Both the position numbers and the translations under genes were made by a program. The notes below the pieces were generated by a model, which saw nothing but the letters and a program-made list of their open reading frames with translations, made no database searches and was not told the origin of the DNA. 64,000 nucleotides of DNA, taken from the NCBI GenBank assembly GCA_920105625.2, contig OV050030.1, positions 426,734,740 to 426,798,739 on the forward strand, written 5' to 3'. This DNA comes from Clusia tigrina. Its lineage: Eukaryota; Arthropoda; Insecta; Diptera; Clusiidae. Of this stretch, positions 54,601-64,000 are shown in pieces; within the stretch, counting starts at the first letter, position 1; each line of letters begins with the position of its first letter.

Positions 54601-55540
54601 GATTAGACTGGAATTTAGAGTAACCGCTGTCAAGCGACATTGTTGCCATTCACTCGGGCAAAATTGCTTTACTCGTATGTCGAACAAATTTTTCGAAAGA
54701 CGATGTAAACGGTTAAGATAAGCATATTCCGTTTTGTTTTCACGGCCGTGTCCACTCTAACAGGTTGCGTGCTTGTCCTCACGCCGATTGTAAACACACG
54801 ATTTGTTGTTGCAGATATCGTGCAACATGTTACCGGCAACCCACACGACCCGTGCATGAGTCGGAGAGAACCTTTGAAGTGGTTTCGTTGTTGCGTTGTG
54901 TACTTCATAGTGTGCGACGGATACGGGAAGGACTGTTGGAATTATGTCCCCGGCGACTGTCGTTTTTGCAGTCCCAGTAGGAAAAAGGTAAGTAAGCAGT
55001 GGATCTAGTCAAGTGGCCCAATATAGGCTCCCAATATAGAGCGACTTGATACCATTACCCTGCCATGATTATTTTCTGCGTGACTACTTGAGTCGCAGCA
55101 GCAATTGTCTCTTAGGAGACCGGCATTGCACGGTTTATTGGCCCAGTTGATCGCAGAAATGGTGAAAGATTGGACTGGGCGAATGAGCTGCGTCAGTGAA
55201 ATAATTGTCACAGATTAAAGGGAAAAATTTATCTTTCTCATGAAAATGAAATTCTGAAAGAACATTTATTTAAAAATAATTTATTATTAATTATTTTAAC
55301 GATTAAAAAAATGGTTGAAATGATCTTCCAAGATGTTTCCTTGAGACCGAAGATCCGCATACAAGTTATTTTAAAGAGAACCACATTTTTGAGTGCTGGC
55401 GTGTATTTGTAATGTGAAAAGCAATCGAAGAGATAAGTGCAGGTCTTTCATTTGCTGTGATTGCAAACTGACTACAGTCCAAAATAGGATGGATCAATTT
55501 ATCCAAAATCCTCTACCGGAATCTTTACTATTATCAGCAC
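54601..55540. other. D upstream / E downstream spacer (unit 2)
   Basis: Copy of 39569-40461 with very few changes; includes the donor-like GGTAAGTAAG near 54986. The part beyond 55493 is the former E tail, now after the new stop. Confidence 0.45.
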
Positions 55541-57469
55541 TTACGATAACGACGTTCTGAAGTATGCTTTTTCGGTTCGTCCTTCGCTGCCGTTCACTTC
55601 GACATCTGTGCTTATATGCTCGTAGAGCAGCCCTCTGCAGGATCTCGAGGCGAACGCCGCAACACATATTCCTGTGCATATGAAGTACAGACGCCATATC
55701 CAGTAAAAGTCCCGCATGGTTATCGACTCACTGTCTATCTCAACGTAGCTCAAATCTATTAGGTCGGTGAAGTTTAGCCTCACCATGTCGAAGAGATTCA
55801 TGGACATCCAGAACTGTTGGAGCCCAAAATCGCGCGCTTGCAGCAAATGGTGTTCAAATAGGTCGCGGTAAGGCAAATTGCGGCGGATAGGCACGCTAAG
55901 CTGAAGGAACTCATCTAGGCACATATTATTGCTGAAGTAGAACAGTCTCTTCTGGAAGCACTGCTGCTGTTGCTCGTAGACTTCCCAACGTACCTCTTCA
56001 ACAGGATACATGTAGCGTGAATTGAAGGAGTTACGAGTTGTCAGAAATTCGTTGTAGTCATCGGTGACCACAACTAGATGGGGGTTACGCGCCATAAAAC
56101 TTTCCGGCTTGAACATTTGAACCAAGTTAAATTCATACGACGGCAAAAAGAAGTGTAGTCCCGATGCTTCCACATCACTGAATGTCTTTACCATAGGCTC
56201 CTTTGGAGGATGAATTAGGAAAGTTTGCAGGAACGCCTGGTACATGGTATTCATCATTAGACTCGCATAGAAGATGAGCAAACAGATGAGTTTAGTATTG
56301 AGGCTGGGCTGCGCAACTAACACGAAAGACTGACCCAGCAGGCCGCGGATGCTTTTGTCATTGAGCAGCACATTCACGAGAGTGAATTTCTGGCAGGATC
56401 TGTGCAGACTGTAGGTCAACATCACTGCGTAAACGATCAGTAGCACTAGAATTACCACCAGGATGGGGATCTTTACAATAGCCGTGAAAATTTGATAAAT
56501 TGGTATTTCCCTAGGCAGAGGAACCATCAGGCAATAACGGGCCAACTCAAATGGATACGTCGCTTCGTCCAAGCCGTTCGTAACGAATGTTGATGCTAGA
56601 GATGCGGCTATATCCAAGGAACCATTGTGTGCGGCTTCCATTACAATATCTGTATTTACGGCTTCTCCGATTTCTATGGGAAATGCGTACTCCAAGGTGG
56701 CATTGTGCATCTCGGCAAATGTTGTGATTAGCTTCCCCACATATCCCTCAAGTTTTGGTTGCCCTCTGTCATCAAGTGATATCATGGATACAGGCGCATA
56801 TTGACTCGGGTAGGTAGATATGCCGTCCCCGTACATGTTCATGAATTGATTTTTAAATAGTCCATCTGAGGCATTCAGAAGCTTCCTTTCATAGAGCCGC
56901 TCACTTGATGGGTACTTGCGGCATCTATTGTACTCGTACGTGTTCCCGCCTCCAGCGTCTGCCAAGATGAACAAAATGTTGTAGATATCAAAGGAAAATA
57001 AATCTGCGCATAACTGCTGAGCTTGTTGTCCATTCGGAGCCGTCCTATCGCGGTCAAAGTAGAGAAGATGTCGCGCGTTTTGAAGTCCTTGGCGCACACT
57101 CCAGTATTCGGCTGTAGCAAGAGAACGAGTGTGGCAGACCAGTATCAGTACTTCTCTGGAGAATTTGTATTTGTAGTCGTTTGGCTGATTAATTGCGCCT
57201 CTGACCACCAACACCGGCACCTCTATTAGAGGAAGTAAGTCCTCGAATGGACATTTGTGGATATTGGAGTAGTTTGTCGTGTCAAGCACCACAACTTCGA
57301 AGCTTCGTTGCTCGTCAATCCTCCGCAGAAGCTCCATTATGTTGGCTCTTGACGCTTCCTGACCCCGGTTCACTACGTCGTCGAATGATGTTGCCGCAGT
57401 TAATTGTCCGGTTAGAACCAGAAGTGCCGCAGCAATGGTCGAACTCCAACTGAGTGTCCTTAGTGCCAT
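55541..57469 (-). CDS. Ionotropic receptor, gene E copy 2, frameshifted cytoplasmic tail, 642 aa
   Basis: Copy of gene E intact through residue 607 (…CVAAFA), at the end of TM3. One base is missing at about 55646 (GATCTCGAGGCG against GATCTCGCAGGCG in unit 1). The last 51 residues, including the basic cluster KHRCRSERQRRTNRK, are replaced by 35 new ones ending RTSLS. The new stop TAA falls inside the GTAAGT noted in gene E. All ligand-binding and membrane parts remain, so the channel could work, but the tail that might govern trafficking is lost. Confidence 0.85.
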   Translation of the reverse strand: MALRTLSWSSTIAAALLVLTGQLTAATSFDDVVNRGQEASRANIMELLRRIDEQRSFEVVVLDTTNYSNIHKCPFEDLLPLIEVPVLVVRGAINQPNDYKYKFSREVLILVCHTRSLATAEYWSVRQGLQNARHLLYFDRDRTAPNGQQAQQLCADLFSFDIYNILFILADAGGGNTYEYNRCRKYPSSERLYERKLLNASDGLFKNQFMNMYGDGISTYPSQYAPVSMISLDDRGQPKLEGYVGKLITTFAEMHNATLEYAFPIEIGEAVNTDIVMEAAHNGSLDIAASLASTFVTNGLDEATYPFELARYCLMVPLPREIPIYQIFTAIVKIPILVVILVLLIVYAVMLTYSLHRSCQKFTLVNVLLNDKSIRGLLGQSFVLVAQPSLNTKLICLLIFYASLMMNTMYQAFLQTFLIHPPKEPMVKTFSDVEASGLHFFLPSYEFNLVQMFKPESFMARNPHLVVVTDDYNEFLTTRNSFNSRYMYPVEEVRWEVYEQQQQCFQKRLFYFSNNMCLDEFLQLSVPIRRNLPYRDLFEHHLLQARDFGLQQFWMSMNLFDMVRLNFTDLIDLSYVEIDSESITMRDFYWIWRLYFICTGICVAAFASRSCRGLLYEHISTDVEVNGSEGRTEKAYFRTSLS

Positions 57470-57725
57470 TATTCGACTGAATCACATTGCATTGCTGCAG
57501 TGAGAGTTTTTAGCGTGCTGATGGCGATACTGAAGTGTTGTAGGCGTGGAATGTACGTGACCATGTTGGAACACTCTGTTTTTACAGGCGAAGTTGTCAT
57601 TAAAAAATACTTACAAAATAACCATTTCAATTTCAGTTTTTGTAGGAGTCTGAAGATTTTTATCATGTCGGTGTACTGTGGATACATTCTCCTCGCAAGT
57701 AGCGAACTGATTGAAAGATTATGTT

Positions 57726-58903
57726 TTAAAAGTTGGTCACCTTTCGCAGGAACACCCAACTGCTCCGTAAGTTTCCCTTCCAAAACAGTTTGTGGGCTCT
57801 TTCCCCTAAGAGGCTAATCAGTCCAACACCAACTCCACAGATATACATAAGGAAAACATAGGAGTAATCCTCCACTGTTAACGGTATGTACGAGTATGAC
57901 TGCTCCTTGGTGAAATCCTTGAAGTCAATTTTACCCGCTTCGACCATCTCATAGAAGCTCATAGACGTCCAGTGCTGCCACAAGCCGCAAGCCTAAATCT
58001 CTCCCAGAAATCTGTTGAAGGCACCACGGTAGATACTGTTCTCTGGCAGCGGGACAGCCAACACCAGGAAGCGGTGGAATTGCATCTGGTCTGAAATGTG
58101 AAAAAGGCGACGCGTGAAACGCTTCTGTTGGCACTCAACGAGTTCCCAATTGGCGGTATGTGTCATATAGGCAAAGTCTGTATTCAAGCTCTTGCGTAAA
58201 AGATCGAACTCGTGAACGGTTTGTACGCTTTGGAAAACTGTGTCATAGTTGCGCATAAAGTTTGGAAGGGCCAGCTGCTGAATCACCTGTAAATCCTTTA
58301 AGGGAACCAATATCATTGTGTCGGTGGTTTTCAAGTCATCGAAACTATTGATTTGTTTGTCGAGGGGTGGTTTGGTGTAGAATGTGTGGAGGTAGGCACT
58401 AAAAATGGTGGTGGAGACGATGCCCTGCATAAAGACCAGTAAGTAAATGATGATCAGTTGACAATTGGGATTCTGGGGCGGTTGAAAGGGCTGCGCCATT
58501 ACGCCGCGTAGCAATTTGTCATTGAGGCAGATGTCCATACAGTTGAATGATTTCAGGCACGAACCCAGTCTCGGATGACAAGCCACAGCATCAGGGCGAA
58601 GCAGTAGTACGAGCAAGCCTCCAGCAACAGGAAATCACTGTTCAAAATCAGCAGGAATATGTTCTGTTTGGCGACGTAGCCTGCCGTAGGCACCATGGGC
58701 ATCCAATGTGTGATCTCCACTATATCGGAGAAACCGCTTAGTGTGCTATTCACGACCGGTGTATCCAGGCAAATTGGCAGATCCAACTCGTTGTGGACTG
58801 TCAGGTTGGTCAGCAGGGATGTCTCAATAGTGGCTCCACTTCTTACAGGAAACTTGTATGTAAGTGTGGCATTCAGTTTGGCTGCAAAGCTTGAGATCAA
58901 GTG
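57726..58903 (-). pseudogene. Ionotropic receptor pseudogene F, copy 2
   Basis: Same lesions as copy 1: missing N-terminal half, frameshift near 58556-58576 and in-frame TAG at 57995-57993. Only scattered substitutions separate the copies (for example STTIVSAYL to STTIFSAYL). Confidence 0.92.
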
Positions 58904-59775
58904 GTTATCAGTGAATCATGAACTGGTTTCTAATAATCAAAATTGTGATGATTAGAATCGAGGTGTTAACAATATTCTCCTTAAAAGTAAGGTTCCCAAT
59001 GAGAAGCCGACAAAATCATTTATGTACCAGCGGTGTGGTTGAGATTTTAAGATAATTAATCAGTACCCTCCTCCCATACAGTCGATCATCTTCCTATCTA
59101 TACTTTTTGTAATCGAATTTGGTTAAAATCGAAGAAGAAAAGTTTCATAATGATTCTCTTCTCTGTCTTCTCTGTTTAGTTCGTAACCAAATGTTTTAGA
59201 ATCAGTTCATTGTTACCGTCTCATCACAAGTATTCATTCCACCCATTTTCCTTATACATAATTGGAAGAATGAAATATCTCAAAGATAGCCAGCAGTAGG
59301 AAAGCGTTCATGTTCTCAGGTCCACGAAGATTTATCAGGCCATTCATTTGATGATTCAGCATTATGAATCTGCAACATCGATTCCTTCTTATAGGATATA
59401 TGCTGAAATCCTGAGAGATTGTACAAAATAGGGCTCAACCAGGGCCATGTTGTGGGTATTCAAATACTTGTACTTGAGAAAATTTCCAGCCTTGCATAAG
59501 CCACCAGCCAATGAATGGTTTTCACTCAATTTTAAATGCCGCACGAACCGTTTCCGGACTAATAAAAGCAGCGCGTGCCAATGAAAGGGTTATAAAGTAA
59601 TAAAGCTTACGACCACGGAGCTATAGTTAAGTTAAATTGGATTATTTTCTCTTTGTGTTAAAATTCCTGAAAAGTGACAGAGCAGTTCGGCAATTTCCCT
59701 GAAAGAGTTAAGACCAAATAAAAGTCCAACCTGGAACGAACGTCAACACCATTTGAGTTCCTGTACTCAGAACAA
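58904..59775. other. F-A junction and A upstream region (unit 3 start)
   Basis: Copy of 43873-44744; unit boundary at 58964; TATA-like box at 59716-59724. Confidence 0.6.
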
Positions 59776-61692
59776 ATGGTTCTACGTTCCATAATGAGGT
59801 GCTTTAGTTTCAAAATACTCGTTTTATTGCTGGCACTAAACGAGCACCGAGAAGAGGTACTGGCGGAACTAGCCGTGAGTCCAGTTCTGGCAGAACCGGA
59901 GTCAGCCTTCGTAAAGTTTCTACTGCAACTGAAGAGGGAACACGACTACACTACTCTCTTCGTGGAAAACTGCCAAGGCGTTGCTTACATCGAAGCAGGC
60001 ATTTACGGAAGTGTGGGGAGTCCAGTCTTGCTATGGGAAACGCAGCGCGAACTTTATTTCAGAGCCCATTACAACAACGAAATACTCGTGCTTCTGTGCC
60101 TCAGAAGCGGGGCGGAAAGGTCCGACGCTTTGAGTAACTTGACTAAGCAGTTGAATCACATTCGCGGGACCCGAGTGGTGCTGTACTTAAACACAACCGA
60201 GCAAGAGTGGGACCATCGCCAGGAGATGGAATACTGCTTGAAGTATTGTGCGTCTCTGAAGATGTTGAATGTGGTGGCAGTGCTAGAGGACTTCGCATCT
60301 ACTCGTTCCATTTACGTTTTCGACAACTTTCCCAAATTTGAGCTGAAGCAGCGCCCCGTTTCAAGTGAAGTCGTTTATTTCCCAGATAAAATGAGAAACC
60401 TCGGTGGTTACCCACTCTACACGCTACCGGACCAAAATGAGCCGAGATCGTTTCTGTACAAGGATCAGAATGGCACTGTACAACTGTCTGGAACCGTTGG
60501 CAAATTGATGTTGACATTTGCAGCTACCATCAACGCCACTCTAACGTATCCGTATCCCATTAAAATTGGAGATGGAATTTATCTAAAGGATCTCCAAAAT
60601 TTTACAAGAGATGACATCATTGACGTCGCAACGGGGTTAGGCGGTACTCAGGCGAGTAATAGTTTTGGAGACTCATTCCATCATTTCGTTTATGTGGTTG
60701 AAATGCTGTATTGGATGGTTATGATGCCAGTGGAACCATACCTTGAAGTGCACGAGCTCTTCCTCCTTATATTGAGATCGGAGTTTGTGCGTTACTTGAT
60801 TGTAGTCGCGGTTTTACTCTCCATCCTGCTCACCATCTTTCGGCAGCAGCTCAAACAGATCAAAAGGAATTTCTGGTTCGATTTGGTGCTCAATGACAAA
60901 TGTTTGCGAGGCATACTGGCGCAGTCCTTTCCCATGGATGCACACACCAACTTCAAAATTAGTTGCCTTTTTGTAATGATTCTGATTATGGGTATCTTGG
61001 CGAGCACTCTATATGGGGCTCATTTGCAAGCGTTTCTCACCGAGCCACCAACCCAGCTGAGCATTAACACCTTCGACGATTTACTTAATTCCAAGCTGAA
61101 AATCTTAATAGTAAAAGTCGAGGTTGATGTGATGAAATTCATTAAAGGCCTAGTATTCTGGGACCGCTATCAAACTTGCTTCGACGTTATCACGTCGTGG
61201 ACAGAGTTTATGCGTCGTCGTCAGTCGTTGAACGTCTCGCATGGATACATGGTGACCACTTCGCTGTGGCCTATTATCGAACAACAACAGGCCAACTTCC
61301 AACGCAAGCTCTTTCGCGTCAGCGAGAACATGATCATCGATAAAATGGTTATGTTTTCGATGCCAGTGAACGAGAACTCGATTTATAAGTCCATTTTGAA
61401 CAGGTTCGTTCTCAACATGCACGACGGTGGTTTCATGACTCACTGGCGTTTAATCACCTTCTTCGACATGGTGGCTACTGGGAAAACATCTCTGGAGGAT
61501 TTAAGCACTCGGCGATATTATAATGGAATGGCAATGAAGGATTTTTATTGGTTGTGGATAATATACGCCATGGGACTGCTAGTAAATATGTTGATCTTTC
61601 TTATAGAGTTGATTGTTTTCAGATTGTCGAAGTCTCAAGCGACTATAAAAAACCGACAAAATGTGGGACGGAAAGTGCAGGTCAATATCTAA
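59776..61692 (+). CDS. Divergent ionotropic receptor, gene A copy 3, intact, 638 aa
   Basis: Full-length copy with Tyr99 intact. Compared with copy 1 it has Pro41 for Ile (AEPESAF), Glu171 for Gln, Val241 for Ile and Asp522 for Glu. It shares Pro41 and Asp522 with the nonsense-bearing copy 2, so copies 2 and 3 are closest to each other in these parts. Confidence 0.95.
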   Translation: MVLRSIMRCFSFKILVLLLALNEHREEVLAELAVSPVLAEPESAFVKFLLQLKREHDYTTLFVENCQGVAYIEAGIYGSVGSPVLLWETQRELYFRAHYNNEILVLLCLRSGAERSDALSNLTKQLNHIRGTRVVLYLNTTEQEWDHRQEMEYCLKYCASLKMLNVVAVLEDFASTRSIYVFDNFPKFELKQRPVSSEVVYFPDKMRNLGGYPLYTLPDQNEPRSFLYKDQNGTVQLSGTVGKLMLTFAATINATLTYPYPIKIGDGIYLKDLQNFTRDDIIDVATGLGGTQASNSFGDSFHHFVYVVEMLYWMVMMPVEPYLEVHELFLLILRSEFVRYLIVVAVLLSILLTIFRQQLKQIKRNFWFDLVLNDKCLRGILAQSFPMDAHTNFKISCLFVMILIMGILASTLYGAHLQAFLTEPPTQLSINTFDDLLNSKLKILIVKVEVDVMKFIKGLVFWDRYQTCFDVITSWTEFMRRRQSLNVSHGYMVTTSLWPIIEQQQANFQRKLFRVSENMIIDKMVMFSMPVNENSIYKSILNRFVLNMHDGGFMTHWRLITFFDMVATGKTSLEDLSTRRYYNGMAMKDFYWLWIIYAMGLLVNMLIFLIELIVFRLSKSQATIKNRQNVGRKVQVNI

Positions 61693-63265
61693 GAAATCGC
61701 ATTAAGAAATGTTTTCCAAAACAGTTTTGTGAAAACTACCCGGAAACCACACCACAAAATATAAAACAATTTATAAAAATTTAGCACCGTTTTTGAAGTT
61801 TGTTCAGTAAGATTTTTTCCATGGTTTGCAGTGTTTGAAGTGGGTTTCTTTTCCCAGCTGATCAGATCGGTATGAGGGAGGAAAATGTCAGTGAACTCAA
61901 TCTCAGACGAAAGGTAAGTGGGATACCGCCCAAAGACTGAACTCCAAGCTGTCACTAAATCATCAACTGGTGTCTAATAATCAAAAGTGTGACTATGGAA
62001 GGCCCAAAGTCATTACTGAACTATGCGGCATATTTCTAGAAAACTGAGGAATAACATTTCAAATCATTTTAGTGTTTTTCGCCCTGACCCAGAAGCATCC
62101 CCCATTGGAGGGGCTGTTATCCTTGCTCTCAATAGTTATCGTTCCATTTGGTACAAATTTATTATTGAAACATTGTTCTTTGAACTTGCTTGAGCCTTGT
62201 GGAACTCTGTTTCAGATCCAACCTAATTCTGATGCTGAACTGTACGAGTACGTACTCTGTGATCTTTCTCTATTTACTCCTGGCGAATTTTTCTAGCGGA
62301 TGATGATATTGGATTTTTGTGAATAATATACTCCAGACTCACTCATCGTTAACAGACGAGAGCCTTGCATTAATCTAATTGCTGTTTAGTTTGGGAAATC
62401 GTGAAGGAACTCGTCCTCTTATAAGGTTAAGTTCAGTTCTGGAATCGTTCTCTGTCATTTGGAGATTGCTCACCAATTTACTATCAGCCCACCTTATGAA
62501 GCTCCTACTTGCATAGCGGACTTTCATAGTTGAACAATTGTTCAAATGATGCTTGGACATCAACGTTCCTAAATCGGTACAAAAAGCAGCGTCAAGTTTT
62601 GATAACTTCACTTCTACGACTAAGCGCCTTGGGACAGTGCTGCCAAGTTCGAGTTTTATGGTTTGTGTATAAACAAAATTTTTTTTCATGTAAATATATT
62701 AAATTTTACAGAATATTCACTGCCAGTGCTGCCAACTTTATACAAGGCTCAATCTCAGCAACTTTGGTGTTTTTGCGAGTAACTCGGGGAATATGAGACC
62801 AGGAATATAAATTGTTGTCCTTACGTCAATTGAAAGTCTGATTAGTTCTAAATAAACCAATGCAACGTTGTAACTCATACACTACGCTTTCACATTAAAT
62901 AAACCAACAAAAAAAAATGGAATTTCATTGTGAGGCACGTTCCTCACTTCTCGAACAGTATTCCGCAAATCACCACAATGAAGTATGTGAGCGTCTGGTG
63001 TCGAACAAATACAAATTGTGTCCTTTCTTATTTGTATTGACGACAACATGACAAATCAATTCACAAGATTCCGATTACGCTACGCTTTCAAAGCATACTT
63101 AGTTGGTCGAGTCTTTGCGAGACATTTCGACACAAAACAATAATTGAAGCGAGGCAGTCGCGGGCATTGCCAGTCAGTATTAATTGTCCCCTCAAAAGAC
63201 GGACGTTAATTGCATTACTTTCACTCGAATTTCAATATTCCTAACTGATTGCTCAGTGCTGCAGC
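61693..63265. other. A-B intergenic spacer (unit 3)
   Basis: Copy of the A-B spacer, carrying the same CACTTC addition as unit 2 (near 62944). Confidence 0.55.
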
Positions 63266-64000
63266 ATGTGGTGCCGCAGAGTGAAAATATTCCTGCTTTT
63301 AATAGTATTCAAAGCTCCGAGAGAAAGTTTGGCGAAGATCATCCATAATCAGGACGCGACAGAACCTGAGTCTGCGGTCACAAAATTTATGTTTTATTTG
63401 AAAAGCGAACAAAGATATTCCAGTCTACTGATGGAAAACTGTGAAAGTGTCACCTCCATCGAAGCCGCACTACTTACAGATGAGACAGCAGCGGTTCTGT
63501 TGACGAAGACGCAGTACAATCTTTATTTTAGAGCCCACTACAATACCAAAATCTTAGCCATCTTGTGCCTGAGAAGCGGTACAGAATGGTCAGCAGCCCT
63601 GAATGGCCTGGCTGGGCACTTGCAACACATGCGCGACACCCGAGTGGTGCTCATTTTGAATACAACCGAAGACAACTTGGACTACAGCAGGGATTTGGAA
63701 GATTGTTTCAAGTTTTGTGCGTCTTTGAAGATGTTGAATGTGGTGGCCGTGTTGGCAGACTTCGCAGCCACTCGCTCTGTTTACGGCTTCGAAAACTTTC
63801 CCAAATTTCTGCTGATGCAGCGCAAGTTTTCAGAGGAAGTCGTATACGAGTATTTTCCCAATAAAGTTCGGAATCTTAGAGGTTTCCCACTATATACCTT
63901 ACCTGACCAAAATGAACCACGATCATTTCTGTACAGAGATAAGTACGGCAAATTGCAATTATCTGGCACCATTGGCAAACTGATGCAGACGTTTGCAGCC
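63266..64000 (+). CDS. Divergent ionotropic receptor, gene B copy 3, partial (runs off the window)
   Basis: The ATG at 63266 and 245 open codons are present, ending within S1 at TFAA. The first 60 codons hold a cluster of seven substitutions (63327-63432) not found in the other two copies, five of them amino-acid changing (RETLA to RESLA, TETEST to TEPESA, MFHLK to MFYLK, LLVEN to LLMEN). Beyond that the copy is nearly identical to B copies 1 and 2. The channel half lies outside the window. Confidence 0.92.
   Translation, partial: MWCRRVKIFLLLIVFKAPRESLAKIIHNQDATEPESAVTKFMFYLKSEQRYSSLLMENCESVTSIEAALLTDETAAVLLTKTQYNLYFRAHYNTKILAILCLRSGTEWSAALNGLAGHLQHMRDTRVVLILNTTEDNLDYSRDLEDCFKFCASLKMLNVVAVLADFAATRSVYGFENFPKFLLMQRKFSEEVVYEYFPNKVRNLRGFPLYTLPDQNEPRSFLYRDKYGKLQLSGTIGKLMQTFAA

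Larger units (their letters stand above)
43933..58963. repeat. Tandem segmental duplication, unit 2 (15,031 bases)
   Basis: Direct repeat of unit 1, in the same order and orientation. The flank just before its start (GATTAGAATCGAGG) equals the end of unit 2 itself, as expected for head-to-tail copies. Three of its five formerly intact genes carry new lesions. Confidence 0.95.
58964..64000. repeat. Tandem segmental duplication, unit 3 (start only)
   Basis: Third copy beginning at TGTTAACAATATTCTCC and running off the window inside gene B. It carries an intact A copy. The array may continue beyond the window. Confidence 0.95.

Noticed and set aside
1..64000. tRNA, rRNA or snRNA genes
   Set aside because: I looked for cloverleaf box A/B sequences and conserved rRNA blocks by eye and found none I could support. 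A tRNAscan-SE or Infernal run would settle it.

Overview
The window looks like insect nuclear DNA, almost certainly Drosophila. Every confidently identified protein-coding gene is a divergent ionotropic receptor (IR, the chemosensory relatives of ionotropic glutamate receptors) of the taste-type IR20a clade. The rest is long AT-moderate non-coding DNA with CAA/CAG-rich stretches, a 5'-truncated LINE of I/LOA type and several minisatellites. I do not assign species or gene symbols. The IR genes are single-exon as read here, and the best start codons are ATGs next to hydrophobic signal peptides.

Layout. (1) 1-5906: non-coding DNA with a LINE 3' end (about 3061-3555) and simple repeats. (2) 5907-11379: a 5.5-kb array of about 365 copies of a 15-bp monomer with higher-order structure. 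It is open for hundreds of codons on both strands but is probably not coding. (3) 13005-13883: a 24-bp minisatellite. (4) 15680-17611 (minus): one isolated intact IR, gene G. (5) 18683-18830: a MITE-like element with perfect 16-bp inverted ends. (6) 20577-21441: adjacent 21-bp and 22-bp minisatellites. (7) 21442-28882: non-coding apart from one 201-bp tandem duplication. (8) 28883-64000: a tandem array of a roughly 15.03-kb segment, two full copies and the start of a third.

Each 15-kb unit carries six IR loci in the order A+ B+ C+ D- E- F-. A, B, C and the distant gene G form one subfamily (S1-region phrase LPDQNEPRSFLY, post-TM2 phrase LQAFLTEPPTQ). D, E and the pseudogene F form another (NDKxxRGxxxQ). 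C and D are convergent with crossing poly(A) signals. F is broken in the same way in both complete units, so it died before the duplication. Copy-specific lesions arose afterwards: a nonsense codon in the second A, a frameshift in the signal peptide of the second C, and a one-base deletion that changes the cytoplasmic tail of the second E. Patches of paralogue identity (D with E in unit 1; A with C in unit 2) point to gene conversion. This is a recently amplified chemoreceptor cluster in the middle of birth, death and conversion.

Family knowledge, not sequence evidence, says such receptors are tuning subunits in gustatory neurons that probably work with co-receptors such as IR25a or IR76b; no co-receptor gene lies in the window. 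Main caveats: the near-identity of the 15-kb units must be checked against assembly artefact, and all positions come from reading by eye.
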